From: JAFGJQ01 sp052034525
GTDB taxonomy: Bacteria; Planctomycetota; Phycisphaerae; UBA1845
Assembly: GCA_052034525.1 (NCBI GenBank)
Contig: JBPOIK010000144.1
Span: forward strand, 1 to 48,232
Length of the DNA stretch: 48,232 nucleotides
Direction: 5' to 3'
Of the stretch, positions 25,587 through 34,698 are shown piece by piece (the first letter of the stretch is position 1; each line of letters begins with the position of its first letter). A model generated the notes under the pieces. That model was not told the DNA's origin and made no database searches. It was given only the letters and a program-made list of their open reading frames with translations. The position numbers and the translations under genes were made by a program.

Positions 25587-25595
25587 ATCATAGCA
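25587..25595 (-). promoter_or_regulatory. Extended -10 candidate for the ESCRT-like cluster
   Basis: On the minus strand TGCTATGAT reads as TGn followed by TATGAT, an extended -10 element. Initiation about seven bases on would leave a leader of roughly 50 bases to the GTG at 25528. No good -35 was found, which extended -10 promoters tolerate. Confidence 0.35.
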
Positions 25596-25721
25596 CACAA
25601 CCTCGTTGCCAGCGATTACAAACAAGGCCTTCCAAAGGATGCGGCTCGCCTCTCGCGGCGGACGATCTTCAGCGTCGGCGCGCACGGGAAGAACGCGCGC
25701 GGTTCTGTGGCCAGAACGGAT

Positions 25722-27098
25722 TCAGTCTTCGAGGGAGGATACTTCCACGCGATCCTTGCCGCGCTGCTTGGCGTCGTACAGGGCCCGGTCCGCGGCGCGC
25801 AGCAGCACGTCGGGAGGGCTGGAAGACCTGTCGTTCAACGCGGCCACGCCGATGCTCAGGCCGCCGGGCACGCGTGGAAGGCTCTCGCGCAGTCGCGCCT
25901 TGTACGCATCGGCGATGCGGCGGCTGAGGGTTTCCGCCTGGCGGCAGTCCGTCTGGGGCAGCAGCACCACGAACTCATCACCGCCGAACCGCGCCGCCAC
26001 GTCCGAAGCGCGCAGTTGCATGGATATGGTCTGGGCGGCCAGAATCAACGTCCGGTCTCCCATCGGATGTCCGAAGCGATCATTCACCGCCTTGAAATCG
26101 TCGAGGTCAATCATCAGGCACGAAAGCGGGGTGCCGTACCGCCGGGCTTCCGACACGCTGCGCGAGAGCACCTCGTCGAAATGCCGCCGATTGTGCAGGC
26201 CGGTCAGCGGATCCCGCAGCGCCATCTCCCGCAACTGACCCGTGCGGCGCCGCACGCGCTCCTCCAGCTCGGCGTTCAGCGCGGTGACCCGCGATTCGTG
26301 CCGCTCCATCACTTCCGCCATATGGTTGAACGATCGGGCCAGCCGGCCGATTTCGTCGTGTCGATGGACCGTCGAACGGGCCGACAGGTGTCCCTGCGCC
26401 AACCGATCGGCCGTGCGCGACAGCTCGTCCAGCGGCAGGACGATCTGCCGCACCACGAGATAGGCCAGCGGGATGGTGATCAGCACCGCCACCAGCCCGA
26501 TCCCCATCACCATATCCAGGACGAAGGAGAACTCCCGGAGCATGCTGTGCACGTCGAATCCGACCCGCACGTATCCGAGCAACGTCGAGGGACATCCCGC
26601 CTGATCCGCCGGCGCGTTCACCGGGTAGCTCACGTCCAGAAACGCGGGAACCCCCGGACCCGCCCGGCGCAGCGTGGGCTGTCCCAGCATCTCCCGGAAC
26701 CCGTCGGTCTCCCGCACGCCGAAGGACGACGGCGGCATGCCCGCCTTGCCAGCCCAGACGAGCGGACGGCCCTCCCGGTCGCAGATCGCCACGAACACCA
26801 GCGGTTCACCCCGTCCGAACCGGTCCGCCAGGCTCTGCAGGGCGCCGGGGTCGTTGCGAGCCAGGGGTGACGCCGCCAGTTCGGCCAGCATGGCCGCCAG
26901 GTTCCGCGCGTGGGTCTGCTGAATGCGAGCCGTGGGGCGGCCGGCGAAATGCACGAACAGGCCGCCCGTAAGCGCCGAGACGCTCAACGTCAGCGCGACC
27001 ACCAGCAGGGTGGACTTGCCCTGCAGACCGAGCATGGACGCCCGCATCCGCTGGGCGAATGGCCGGTGTTCCGGTGGCTGGCAAGATGCCTCCCGCAT
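25722..27098 (-). CDS. Membrane diguanylate cyclase (HAMP-GGDEF)
   Basis: A 458-residue sensor enzyme. It has an N-terminal membrane helix (about 29-52), a periplasmic sensor region (about 53-185), a second helix (about 190-218), a HAMP domain (DELSRTADRLAQGHLSARST), a short coiled coil, and a GGDEF domain. The active site reads RFGGDEFVVLLP and is intact; the product-inhibition site RASD lies five residues before GGDEF. It should make cyclic di-GMP in response to a periplasmic signal. The ATG at 27098 was kept; internal ATGs at 27047 or 27035 are alternatives because the first has a weak ribosome site. Confidence 0.9.
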   Translation of the reverse strand: MREASCQPPEHRPFAQRMRASMLGLQGKSTLLVVALTLSVSALTGGLFVHFAGRPTARIQQTHARNLAAMLAELAASPLARNDPGALQSLADRFGRGEPLVFVAICDREGRPLVWAGKAGMPPSSFGVRETDGFREMLGQPTLRRAGPGVPAFLDVSYPVNAPADQAGCPSTLLGYVRVGFDVHSMLREFSFVLDMVMGIGLVAVLITIPLAYLVVRQIVLPLDELSRTADRLAQGHLSARSTVHRHDEIGRLARSFNHMAEVMERHESRVTALNAELEERVRRRTGQLREMALRDPLTGLHNRRHFDEVLSRSVSEARRYGTPLSCLMIDLDDFKAVNDRFGHPMGDRTLILAAQTISMQLRASDVAARFGGDEFVVLLPQTDCRQAETLSRRIADAYKARLRESLPRVPGGLSIGVAALNDRSSSPPDVLLRAADRALYDAKQRGKDRVEVSSLED

Positions 27099-27220
27099 CG
27101 TTCAACGTCCGATCATGGGTGCTTCCCGCCCAACCGTACAATTCCGTCAGCATCCCCGGCAAATGCGGACCTGGTTTTTTCCGCCCCCTCCCCGCGGGTG
27201 CGCCCGGGGCGTCTGCGTGC

Positions 27221-27249
27221 TTATCGGAACCTGCGTCACAGGTGTTGAA
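27221..27249 (-). promoter_or_regulatory. Candidate promoter, TTCAAC-N17-CGATAA
   Basis: Minus-strand TTCAAC (27244-27249) and CGATAA (27221-27226) are 17 bases apart, upstream of the diguanylate cyclase gene. It is one of the best examples of the recurring motif. Another minus-strand CCGATAA (27332-27338) sits at the very end of the upstream gene. Confidence 0.45.
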
Positions 27250-27327
27250 TTGTGGATCGGCCGGAGCGGCCCCGGCCGGAGCCCCCCTCGCGCCAGCCGT
27301 ACGGAAACGGCTGAAAACCCGGCTGGA

Positions 27328-28380
27328 TTACTTATCGGACGATGGGCCGGCGGTCACCTCGACATCGCCGGAAAGGCCTGCGCGCTGCCGGAGCGTGCCC
27401 TCCATCTGCTGAACCTGATGTGCCATCTTGGAGTTGGGAAATTCCTCTATGATTTGAAGCCCGATCTCCAGGGCCTCGCGCCATCGCTTGTCTTTGCAGG
27501 CCAGCTCGAACTGCGTACCGTACTGAGCCAGTTTCGCCCGGAAGACGCCACGGGCCGATTCCTCCAGCGCCCGCGCCTCGTCCCGCGTAAGGTAGCCGTC
27601 CAGTTCGGCCAGAATCTCTACGGCCTTATCCACGTCGATGTCGTCTTCCAGGCCGGTCTGCTTGACGGCCCCCTGCCAGGCCTCCAGCAGCTCCGCTTTG
27701 CGGGCCTCGCGCCGCTTCTGATGCTCTTCCGGCAGACGCTTGGTATGCTTGTCATCCGGCAGAACCCGCATCAGTCGCTCGATTTCCTGGCGGGCGCGGT
27801 CCCATTCGCTTCTGCTCCAGTGCTCTTCGATGCGCTCCAGCGCCTCATTCAACCGGTTCCGCATGTCGGCCGTCCGAGCGTCGATCACCTGCTCCCGCAG
27901 ACGCTCCGCCTCGTCCCGATAGCCGAAACGGTGCTCCATCTGGTCCACCAGATACAGCGCGGCCTCCCAGTCCTCGCGGGCCATTTCCTCCCGAATGGCC
28001 GACCGGACCGCATCCCGCTCTTCCTCGCGTGACGTGATGGACTTGGTCGCCTCCGAAAGCCGGCTGCTCTTGGAGATGGAGCCCAGTACGTTCTGCTGCT
28101 TGCGGATCAGTTCACAGAGCTCCAGCGTCTGGTTGTACTGACGGTTGGAGTGTGATTCGATCTTCAACAGCAACACGGTGAACGCCATCATTACGATGGC
28201 GATGGTGATCAGGGCGACCCCGTACCCCACAGGCGAGATCAGCGTGGCCCATGGTTGATTCTGCCGGAGGACGGCGTCAACCCCCTGCCAGACCAACCCG
28301 GCCCCCCCCAGCACGGTGAGGGTCGCGAAGAAAAACACCAGCGTCCGGAGTCTAGAGAAGCGAACCGGATGCGAGATCAT
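27328..28380 (-). CDS. Membrane-anchored coiled-coil/TPR-like protein
   Basis: A 350-residue protein of no clear family. Two transmembrane helices (about residues 13-32 and 50-72) are followed by a long cytoplasmic helical region. That region is highly charged (SREEERDAVRSAIREEMA) and contains TPR-like pairs (EDWEAALYLVDQMEHRFGYRDEAERL, WDRARQEIERLMRVLPDDKHT, RWREALEIGLQIIEEFPNSK). The ATG at 28380 is preceded by GGAG. It probably serves as a membrane scaffold. It lies upstream of the cyclase gene in the same direction, separated by about 230 bases that hold their own promoter-like motif. Confidence 0.75.
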   Translation of the reverse strand: MISHPVRFSRLRTLVFFFATLTVLGGAGLVWQGVDAVLRQNQPWATLISPVGYGVALITIAIVMMAFTVLLLKIESHSNRQYNQTLELCELIRKQQNVLGSISKSSRLSEATKSITSREEERDAVRSAIREEMAREDWEAALYLVDQMEHRFGYRDEAERLREQVIDARTADMRNRLNEALERIEEHWSRSEWDRARQEIERLMRVLPDDKHTKRLPEEHQKRREARKAELLEAWQGAVKQTGLEDDIDVDKAVEILAELDGYLTRDEARALEESARGVFRAKLAQYGTQFELACKDKRWREALEIGLQIIEEFPNSKMAHQVQQMEGTLRQRAGLSGDVEVTAGPSSDK

Positions 28381-28538
28381 GGGCTATCTCCAGATCAAGC
28401 AGGTCTGGGCGCGGGGGCAAGATTCTGCGACAACTCTAGGGCAGGGGCGGGGTTAAGTCAATATTCCGCCGGCCATGCGGCCGAGGGCATGCCGGGCAGG
28501 CATCACCCCGGTCACGGATCGCGCCACCTCCGTCACCG

Positions 28539-28712
28539 TCAGGCCGCCTGTTGCTCGAAACGCTTCGCCCGGGTGCGGCGCGCGCGATCCTCCATCTCCA
28601 GCAGCTTCAACTGCTTCTCGATGGCCAGAATCTCGTTCGCGACCACCCGCAGAAACCCCACCACGCCGACCGCGATCACCCCGAACCAGGACAGACACTT
28701 CCACTTGAACAT
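28539..28712 (-). CDS. Small membrane protein with a charged tail
   Basis: A 57-residue protein: a transmembrane helix (about residues 8-25, SWFGVIAVGVVGFLRVV) followed by a charged helix (EILAIEKQLKLLEMEDRARRTRAKRFEQQAA) likely to form a coiled coil. No family is recognised. The ATG at 28712 is supported by GGAG eight bases upstream and by a promoter-like TTCACT-N16-CGATAG just before that. It lies alone between the TPR-like gene and the divergent leucine dehydrogenase. Confidence 0.6.
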   Translation of the reverse strand: MFKWKCLSWFGVIAVGVVGFLRVVANEILAIEKQLKLLEMEDRARRTRAKRFEQQAA

Positions 28713-28741
28713 GCACGCCACTCCGGTGCTCAACCCGCCTT

Positions 28742-28769
28742 CTATCGGCGGGCAGCCCGCTCAAGTGAA
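28742..28769 (-). promoter_or_regulatory. Candidate promoter, TTCACT-N16-CGATAG
   Basis: Minus-strand TTCACT (28764-28769) and CGATAG (28742-28747) are 16 bases apart, about 30 bases upstream of the small membrane protein's ATG. It is a one-base variant of the recurring motif. Confidence 0.4.
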
Positions 28770-29067
28770 GAAACGGCCGCCCGCGCAACGCCCCGGGCGG
28801 CAACGGGTTGCCTTGCCGACCCCGTCAGCCCCCGCCGTCGGGGCGACCGGCCGCGCCCCGTACGGCCACCGGCCGGGGTCCGGCCCTGTTGCATACGGGC
28901 AATCGTGCCCATACGATCCGCACAGCCGCACGGGCTGTCGCGCGGCAGAACCGTTCCGATCGCCAGCCGAGAGGAACGCGGCACGGGTTTTCGTGTCGGA
29001 CTTGCCTCATCCTCCTCGGCATCGGCGAAGGAGTCAAAAATCCCGTTTCACTTTGGAGGGTGCCGTC
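28770..29067 (+). promoter_or_regulatory. Upstream region of leucine dehydrogenase
   Basis: About 300 very GC-rich bases without a convincing gene. A loose sigma-70-like pair, TTGCAT (28889-28894) and TACGAT (28912-28917) with a 17-base spacer, would give a leader of about 140 bases. A strong ribosome site, GGAGGG (29055-29060), sits seven bases before the ATG. No riboswitch fold was recognised. Confidence 0.3.
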
Positions 29068-30144
29068 ATGCATAGTTTCGATCTCATCCGGGAAATGGGG
29101 CATGAGCAGGTCGTACTCTGCCACGACTCTGACGCCGGCCTGCAGGCCATCATCGCGATCCATAACACGCATCTGGGGCCGGCTCTGGGGGGGTCCCGCA
29201 TGTGGGCGTATGAGTCCGATCATGCCGCACTGGTCGACGCGCTGAGGCTGTCCAAGGGGATGACCTACAAGGCCGCGGTCGCCGGTCTGAACCTTGGCGG
29301 CGGCAAGACCGTCATCATGGGCGATCCGGAAAAAGACAAGTCCGAGGCGATCTTCCGGGCCCTCGGTCGATTCGTCGAGAGCCTCAACGGCCGCTACATC
29401 ACCGCCGAAGACGTCGGTACGTCCGTGGACGACATGGAGTACGTCCGGATGGAAACGTCGCACGTGGTCGGCGTGTCCGAGGCCCACGGCGGCAGCGGCG
29501 ACCCGTCGCCCTTCACGGCCTACGGCACGTTCCGCGGCATCGAGGCGTGCGTGGAGCGACGCCTGCCGGGCAAGGAGCTCAAGGACCTGACCGTGGCCGT
29601 CCAGGGGATGGGGCACGTGGGAACGAACCTGGTCCGCCGCCTGGCCGAGGCCGGAGCCACACTCTGCGTGACGGACATCAACGAGCAGCGCTGCCGCGAG
29701 GCGGTGGACGGCCTGAAGAAAGTTACGATCGTCAAGCCGTCGGAGATCTACAGCGTGCCCTGCGACGTGTTCTCGCCTTGCGCTTTGGGCGCCATTCTCA
29801 ACCCCAAGACGGTGGAAACGCTCAAGTGTTCCATTGTGGCCGGCGCCGCGAACAACCAGTTGGAGACGCCGGAGATGGCGGAGGTGCTCCGGAAGCGCAA
29901 CATTCTCTACGCGCCGGACTACGCCATCAATGCCGGAGGGCTGATGAACGTATCCGTGGAACTGGAATCCTATTCCCGGGACCGCGCCACGCAGATGGTC
30001 AGTAAGATTTACAACACGATCCACACCATCTGCGGCATCGCGGAACGCGAGAAGATCACCACCGCCCGCGCTGCGGATCTGATGGCCGAACGCCGCCTGG
30101 AAATGGTCAGCAAGCTTCGGCGCTCGTATCTCCGGCGAACGTAG
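29068..30144 (+). CDS. ldh: Leucine dehydrogenase (branched-chain amino acid dehydrogenase)
   Basis: A 358-residue member of the Glu/Leu/Phe/Val dehydrogenase family. It reversibly deaminates leucine and other branched-chain amino acids to 2-oxo acids with NAD. The active-site region reads GGSRMW, then LSKGMTYKAAVAGLNLGGGK with Lys68 and Lys80, and ITAEDVG with Asp115; these match the residue numbers of characterised Bacillus leucine dehydrogenases. The NAD-binding domain shows VAVQGMGHVGTNLVRRLAEAGA, and AGAANNQL follows. Length is normal for the family. The start is fixed by GGAGGG seven bases upstream. Valine or phenylalanine dehydrogenase activity cannot be excluded from sequence. Confidence 0.93.
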   Translation: MHSFDLIREMGHEQVVLCHDSDAGLQAIIAIHNTHLGPALGGSRMWAYESDHAALVDALRLSKGMTYKAAVAGLNLGGGKTVIMGDPEKDKSEAIFRALGRFVESLNGRYITAEDVGTSVDDMEYVRMETSHVVGVSEAHGGSGDPSPFTAYGTFRGIEACVERRLPGKELKDLTVAVQGMGHVGTNLVRRLAEAGATLCVTDINEQRCREAVDGLKKVTIVKPSEIYSVPCDVFSPCALGAILNPKTVETLKCSIVAGAANNQLETPEMAEVLRKRNILYAPDYAINAGGLMNVSVELESYSRDRATQMVSKIYNTIHTICGIAEREKITTARAADLMAERRLEMVSKLRRSYLRRT

Positions 30145-30350
30145 CCGCCCCCGGATTGCCCAGCCCCCCCCGACGGTCGGGAGGGCAATTGCGAACCGAC
30201 GGGCGCCGTTCGACACGAATCGTCCGACCGGCCCGTGGACATCCGATCCGCGGGCCGTCGTCTTATCCGCCCGTTGCGGCACACGCTCCGTCAATTGCAT
30301 ATGGCGGGGCGGGTGGGGGTCTGGCATGATGCGCCGAACGGCGGTGGGGC
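30145..30350. other. Start of the gap between leucine dehydrogenase and the PQQ-like gene
   Basis: Apart from the 3' hairpin listed separately and a possible short frame from 30351, nothing is recognised. The full gap to the PQQ-like gene stop (30498) is about 350 bases. Confidence 0.4.
30155..30189 (+). terminator. Hairpin downstream of leucine dehydrogenase
   Basis: ATTGCC (30155-30160) pairs with GGCAAT (30184-30189), and the interior CCCG-ACGGT-CGGG extends the stem into a long GC-rich hairpin ten bases past the stop. There is no T-tract, so it may be a 3'-end stem or a weak terminator. Confidence 0.5.
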
Positions 30351-30506
30351 ATGTCGGATCGCGTGGGGAACGGGCAGCAGGTCGTGTCGGCGCTGGAAAC
30401 AGGTGGCCTGAGTCGGGAGGAGTACTGCCGGCGGCGTCGCATGGACGACCGCACCTTGAGCCAACACGGCCCGGCGGCGCGCGAAAACGCGGACGGCCTA
30501 CGGTGA
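30351..30506 (+). pseudogene. Possible remnant of an IS66-type accessory ORF
   Basis: A 51-codon frame. VSALETGGLSREEYCRRRRM resembles the helix-turn-helix start of small IS66-family accessory proteins (compare the usual SGLSxxEFCRRxG pattern), but it stops soon after and no transposase, terminal repeats or target duplication is seen. It overlaps the end of the opposing PQQ-like gene by nine bases. It may equally be a chance frame. Confidence 0.25.
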
Positions 30507-33500
30507 CCACACGTGGATGGTGTTGCCGTCCTGCAGCACCAACCCCACGTCGCAGAGCACCGTCCGACGAATCCGCTCGAACGCGCCCAAGTCCAGCACG
30601 CCGTCCGTTGCCGGCCGGCCTCCTCCCGCCAGATCAAAGAAGTACGCCTTGAATGTCGCGAGTTGGCCCCACACCGGCCGGTGGATCGCCACCACGTATC
30701 GTTCGCCAACGAACCGATCCTGAAAGTTCGGCCGATTCATCCCGCTCAGTTCCCACAGCAGGCGTCCGTCCAGGCTGTCCACCTCGCACACCTGACGCTC
30801 CGACGTCAAGATCAGCCGCCCGTCCACCAGATGAGTCCGCGGCGCGTCAAACGCCCCGCGGACCGGCGAAGAAACCGACCAAATCGGACGGCCGGTGTCC
30901 GGATTCACCTTCTCCAGCAGTCCCGACGCGGTGGCGAAATACAGTCCGTCCACGTCCGCGCACACCGTGGCGGGAAGCAGAACCCGGTCTGTCCCCCGCC
31001 GCCAGAGCAACTGGCCCGATGCCGCCTCGAAGGCACAAAGGCTCCGCTGCGTCATCGCAATCACCTTGCCGTCCAGGGACAACACGAAGGCAACAACGGC
31101 CTCATCGCCCGGCGGGACAAGCTGCCGGACGCGCGCTCCGGTCTCGGCATTCAGCACCTCCAGCACCGGCCGACCGGCACGCGCCGCCCGGATGATCACC
31201 CACGACTCCGAAACGCTTATCTCGCCGAACGCCTCGCTCTCGAGCTGCCGGCTCCAGACCACGCGCCCGTCGGACACGTCCAGGCACGTCGCCTGTCCGT
31301 TCTCCTGCACGCAGACCAGACGATTGTCGGCGCAGCCGAACGCGCGAAACTCCGTGAACTGCTCATGATCCGTCGCCGGATCCAGCAGATCGGCCGGATA
31401 CACCCCGAACGCCCATCGCACGACGCCCGTCGCGGCGTCCACCGCCAGCACCTGGTGCCGCGTGGCGGCCACGGCCACCTCATCCGTAGCCAGCAGAAGC
31501 TCCGGCGCCATCCGGCACGGCGCGGGCTTCGGCCAGACGGGTTGATTCCCGGCGCCGAAGGCCTGAAGTCCGGCCTCCACAAAAACGTAATACTGCCGCC
31601 ACGACGTTCCTCGCGCATCGGCGAAGCGGGGGGCCAGCAGCATCAACTCCGGCGAAAACGCACGGGGCGCCCGTGCGAGCAACGGCAACGCGAACGCCGG
31701 CCGCGATGGCTCCAGCGAACCCCACTGCCGGCGCAGGCGATCGCGCCACGTCGCGAAATCGAGCGACTCCGCCCCGACGTCGAACCGGTATGACGGAAAC
31801 TGTCGCGCGCCTTGAATCATCCAGCGAGACGCCAATTCGTACCGCCCATCCTGCACGCATGCGTCGGCCAGGGCCCGGATGACCGCCGGCGCGTCCACCG
31901 TGGCCGCGTAGCGGGCCAGGGCCGCCCGATATGCCTCGGCGGCGCCCGTCGGATCGCCCCGGCGCATCAGCCACTGCCCCTTCTCCACCAGCGCCGCACC
32001 GGCGGCTTGGGCATTCGGATGCGTGTCGACCAGACGATCGAGCAGTTCGATCTCTCCCGTGCGGCGGGCCGCGGCCAGAAGACCCTGCGCCTCGCGCTCC
32101 CACGGGTCATACACGTCCGGGCCGTGCCACTCCATCAGCCGCGCAATCTGCCGCCGGGCCAGCTCGCCGGCCGGCTCCGACGGGTCCGCCACGGCCGCCG
32201 ATACATGCTCGCGCAACGACCGATCAGCGATTACCTGCTGGTACAGCGCAACAGCCTGCCGGATCCGGCCCGTCGATTCGTCCCACGACGCCCGCGCAAA
32301 CCGCAGGCGAACGTGAGCTTCCACGTCGGGGGGCGTCTGGGCCGCAACCGCGAACAATCGATCCAGAAGGGCAGGGTCCACCCCCGGACGGCTCTGTAGC
32401 CGGGTCGCGAACCGAAGGCTGTCTTCAAACAAGCGGCGCCGGGTGTCCGGAGTCAGGGGCCCGGCGAATCCTCCCGCCCGCCGAACCGCCTCTTCCACCG
32501 CTGCGGCGCCATCCGCGTCGCGACCAAGTCGAAACGCGGCGTCCGCCAGGTCGAGCGCCGCGCCGGGGTCTTCCGGACGCGCCCGCAACTCCGCCTCATG
32601 CCGGGCCCACACTTCCGCCCGCCGCGCGTAGACCCGCACGCCCTCCAGCGCGCCGGACACCAGTTGATCCGGCATCGGCAGCAGGTTGCCGCCCGAATCC
32701 TCCTCCCACGCCATCAACTCCGGCACGCCCGTCGCCACGTCCACCCGGCACAGGCCCGCGCTCGTCGGAATGAGCAGTTCGCCTTCGGTCAGCGCCGCAT
32801 AGCCCGTGACCTGCGCGTCCGCCGGCCACGGCGCCGTCCAGACCAGAGCCCCGCCGGCCAGATCGTAACAGAACGCCTGGCCCGCCCCGAGCCCGTATAC
32901 CCGTGATCCGCGGACACCCACCAGCGCCCGGGCATCGGCAAGCGCACTGCGCGGCACGGACCGAATCAGTCCGCCTCCGGCGCGGTCCAGCACCAGCAGG
33001 CTGGCGCAATCCAACGGCAACGCGACCAGCCCATCCGATGCCCCCAGCACCGGGCTGATCTGCCATCCGTCCGTGACCACGGCACGAGCCCCCTGGCCGC
33101 CGCCCCATTCGCGCCGCGACAGCGTGTCATAGGCGTACACCCAGAGAATCTTTCCACGGTGCGGACAAACTGCCGCCACAACCCCCAGACTGCTCTCCAC
33201 GTACACCACGCCATCCACCAAGCTCGGGATGGATTCGGTGTTGCGCTGGGGTCCGTAGTCGCCCGTGGACGCGCCGCAAAGATGAGCCTGTGACATCAAC
33301 CGGCCCGTCCGGGCATCAAACCGCAGAAGAAGCACATCCTCAAAACCGAACGATCGTTGCCGCCGCATCACGACGTACACGTTTCCGCCCGCCACCAGCG
33401 GCGCCCCGTCCAACCGCACCTCCACAAAACCTTCCGCCAGGTTCGCCGCCTCGACCCGCCACACCTCTCGTCCGTCGTCCGCCCGAAGGCAGACCAGGCG

Positions 33501-34670
33501 ACTGGTGTCCGGCCGCTCCTGTTCCAGGCCCCAGCCGGCCTCCGGTTCCGCATGGATCACCGCATACACCAGCTCACCCACGGCACACGGCGCGAAGCAG
33601 GGCACACGGCGGCGCAGCAAACCCCACAATCTGCCGAAATCCGCCGGCACCCCACGGTACCGCCACAACGGCCGGCCCGTGCGAACATCGGCCGCCCAGA
33701 CGGACGTTCCATCCGCCACCATCAGGCGCGCGCCGGACACGATCGGAAACGTGACGCTCGCAGCCAAATCCGGGTTCGCGTACTCCACGGTCGCGTCGGA
33801 CCCGCCGGATGCCGAGTACAGCAGTCCCAGGTCGTCCGCATCGAACGCCACCACGCCGTCGCGCGCCGGCCCACCGCCGTACGTCGGCCACTCAAAGGCG
33901 AGTTCCGCGGCGGCAAGCGGTCGGTATTCCTGGAGACACTGCTCGACCACGGCCGCCAGAGGCTGCACCCGGCCCAACCATCGAACGCCCGTTCCGCCGG
34001 CATCCATCTCTTCGGCCACCCGCCGCGCGGCCTCGCCCTGCCCCATGAGCGCCAGGGCCACCGCCAGACGCGGCATCGTCGTTTCCCGAAGAGACGCGCG
34101 GTCCGGATGCTGCTCCAGCAATCGTCGACAGATCGACTGCGCCAACGCGAACTCGCCCGAAGCCAGGGCCAGCTCCGCCGCCGCCTCACCGATGGCAACG
34201 CCGGATTCCGTGCAGAAATGTGCGTCAAAAAGATCAAGCAGCGCGGGTAGATCGAAATGCGCAACCGCACGCGCCAGTCCCTCCCGAGCCTCGTCTTCGC
34301 AGAGTGAACGATAGGCAGCCAACCCCGCCGCCGGCCACGAGGCCACCGTGCGACTGACCGCCAGGCTCACCGGAATGTAGAGCGACGGGCCCGCCCGGGC
34401 CAGCGTCTGGCCGTACGATCGGGACGCTTCCTGGAGGGTCCGCGCCGCTTGCGGCCACTGCTCCGCCTCGGCCAGCGCCCCGGCCGCCGAGAGAGCCTCA
34501 CAAGCCTCCAGGCTCTCATTAAGGTACGTGTCCGCCCGTGCCTCGTCCGGCGGTGCAGTCGTCGGCGGATCCTCTGCCCGGGCCGGTACAGAGGCTGCCC
34601 CGATCAGCAGCACGACCCGAAGGAACCACCGATGCGTCAAATGCCATCTGTTCATGGGAATGGTTGCCAT
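30498..34670 (-). CDS. Very large secreted PQQ-like beta-propeller and TPR protein
   Basis: A 1390-residue exported protein. A signal peptide is clear (basic start, hydrophobic FLRVVLLIGAASV, cleavage after ARA near residue 32). A helical TPR-like region covers about 45-235. A first PQQ/WD-like propeller spans about 260-680 (VWAADVRTGRPLWRYRGVP, LVCLRADDGREVWRVEA). A second helical region spans about 700-940, and a second propeller about 990-1390 (VLAVDAATGVVRWAFG, CLDVSDGRVVWSRQ, VNPDTGRPIWSV). The repeated A-x-G-x-x-W ends are typical of PQQ-like blades, but no dehydrogenase catalytic set is seen. It is probably a periplasmic or surface scaffold. GGGAGGG precedes the ATG at 34670. mtnP and nifS lie upstream in the same direction. 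Confidence 0.8.
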   Translation of the reverse strand: MATIPMNRWHLTHRWFLRVVLLIGAASVPARAEDPPTTAPPDEARADTYLNESLEACEALSAAGALAEAEQWPQAARTLQEASRSYGQTLARAGPSLYIPVSLAVSRTVASWPAAGLAAYRSLCEDEAREGLARAVAHFDLPALLDLFDAHFCTESGVAIGEAAAELALASGEFALAQSICRRLLEQHPDRASLRETTMPRLAVALALMGQGEAARRVAEEMDAGGTGVRWLGRVQPLAAVVEQCLQEYRPLAAAELAFEWPTYGGGPARDGVVAFDADDLGLLYSASGGSDATVEYANPDLAASVTFPIVSGARLMVADGTSVWAADVRTGRPLWRYRGVPADFGRLWGLLRRRVPCFAPCAVGELVYAVIHAEPEAGWGLEQERPDTSRLVCLRADDGREVWRVEAANLAEGFVEVRLDGAPLVAGGNVYVVMRRQRSFGFEDVLLLRFDARTGRLMSQAHLCGASTGDYGPQRNTESIPSLVDGVVYVESSLGVVAAVCPHRGKILWVYAYDTLSRREWGGGQGARAVVTDGWQISPVLGASDGLVALPLDCASLLVLDRAGGGLIRSVPRSALADARALVGVRGSRVYGLGAGQAFCYDLAGGALVWTAPWPADAQVTGYAALTEGELLIPTSAGLCRVDVATGVPELMAWEEDSGGNLLPMPDQLVSGALEGVRVYARRAEVWARHEAELRARPEDPGAALDLADAAFRLGRDADGAAAVEEAVRRAGGFAGPLTPDTRRRLFEDSLRFATRLQSRPGVDPALLDRLFAVAAQTPPDVEAHVRLRFARASWDESTGRIRQAVALYQQVIADRSLREHVSAAVADPSEPAGELARRQIARLMEWHGPDVYDPWEREAQGLLAAARRTGEIELLDRLVDTHPNAQAAGAALVEKGQWLMRRGDPTGAAEAYRAALARYAATVDAPAVIRALADACVQDGRYELASRWMIQGARQFPSYRFDVGAESLDFATWRDRLRRQWGSLEPSRPAFALPLLARAPRAFSPELMLLAPRFADARGTSWRQYYVFVEAGLQAFGAGNQPVWPKPAPCRMAPELLLATDEVAVAATRHQVLAVDAATGVVRWAFGVYPADLLDPATDHEQFTEFRAFGCADNRLVCVQENGQATCLDVSDGRVVWSRQLESEAFGEISVSESWVIIRAARAGRPVLEVLNAETGARVRQLVPPGDEAVVAFVLSLDGKVIAMTQRSLCAFEAASGQLLWRRGTDRVLLPATVCADVDGLYFATASGLLEKVNPDTGRPIWSVSSPVRGAFDAPRTHLVDGRLILTSERQVCEVDSLDGRLLWELSGMNRPNFQDRFVGERYVVAIHRPVWGQLATFKAYFFDLAGGGRPATDGVLDLGAFERIRRTVLCDVGLVLQDGNTIHVWSP

Positions 34671-34698
34671 TCACCCTCCCGCGACGCGACACATTCCG

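Noticed and set aside
28825..30510. Minus-strand 561-codon frame across leucine dehydrogenase
   Set aside because: Leucine dehydrogenase on the plus strand matches its family throughout, including Lys68, Lys80 and Asp115, so the opposite frame is a composition artefact.
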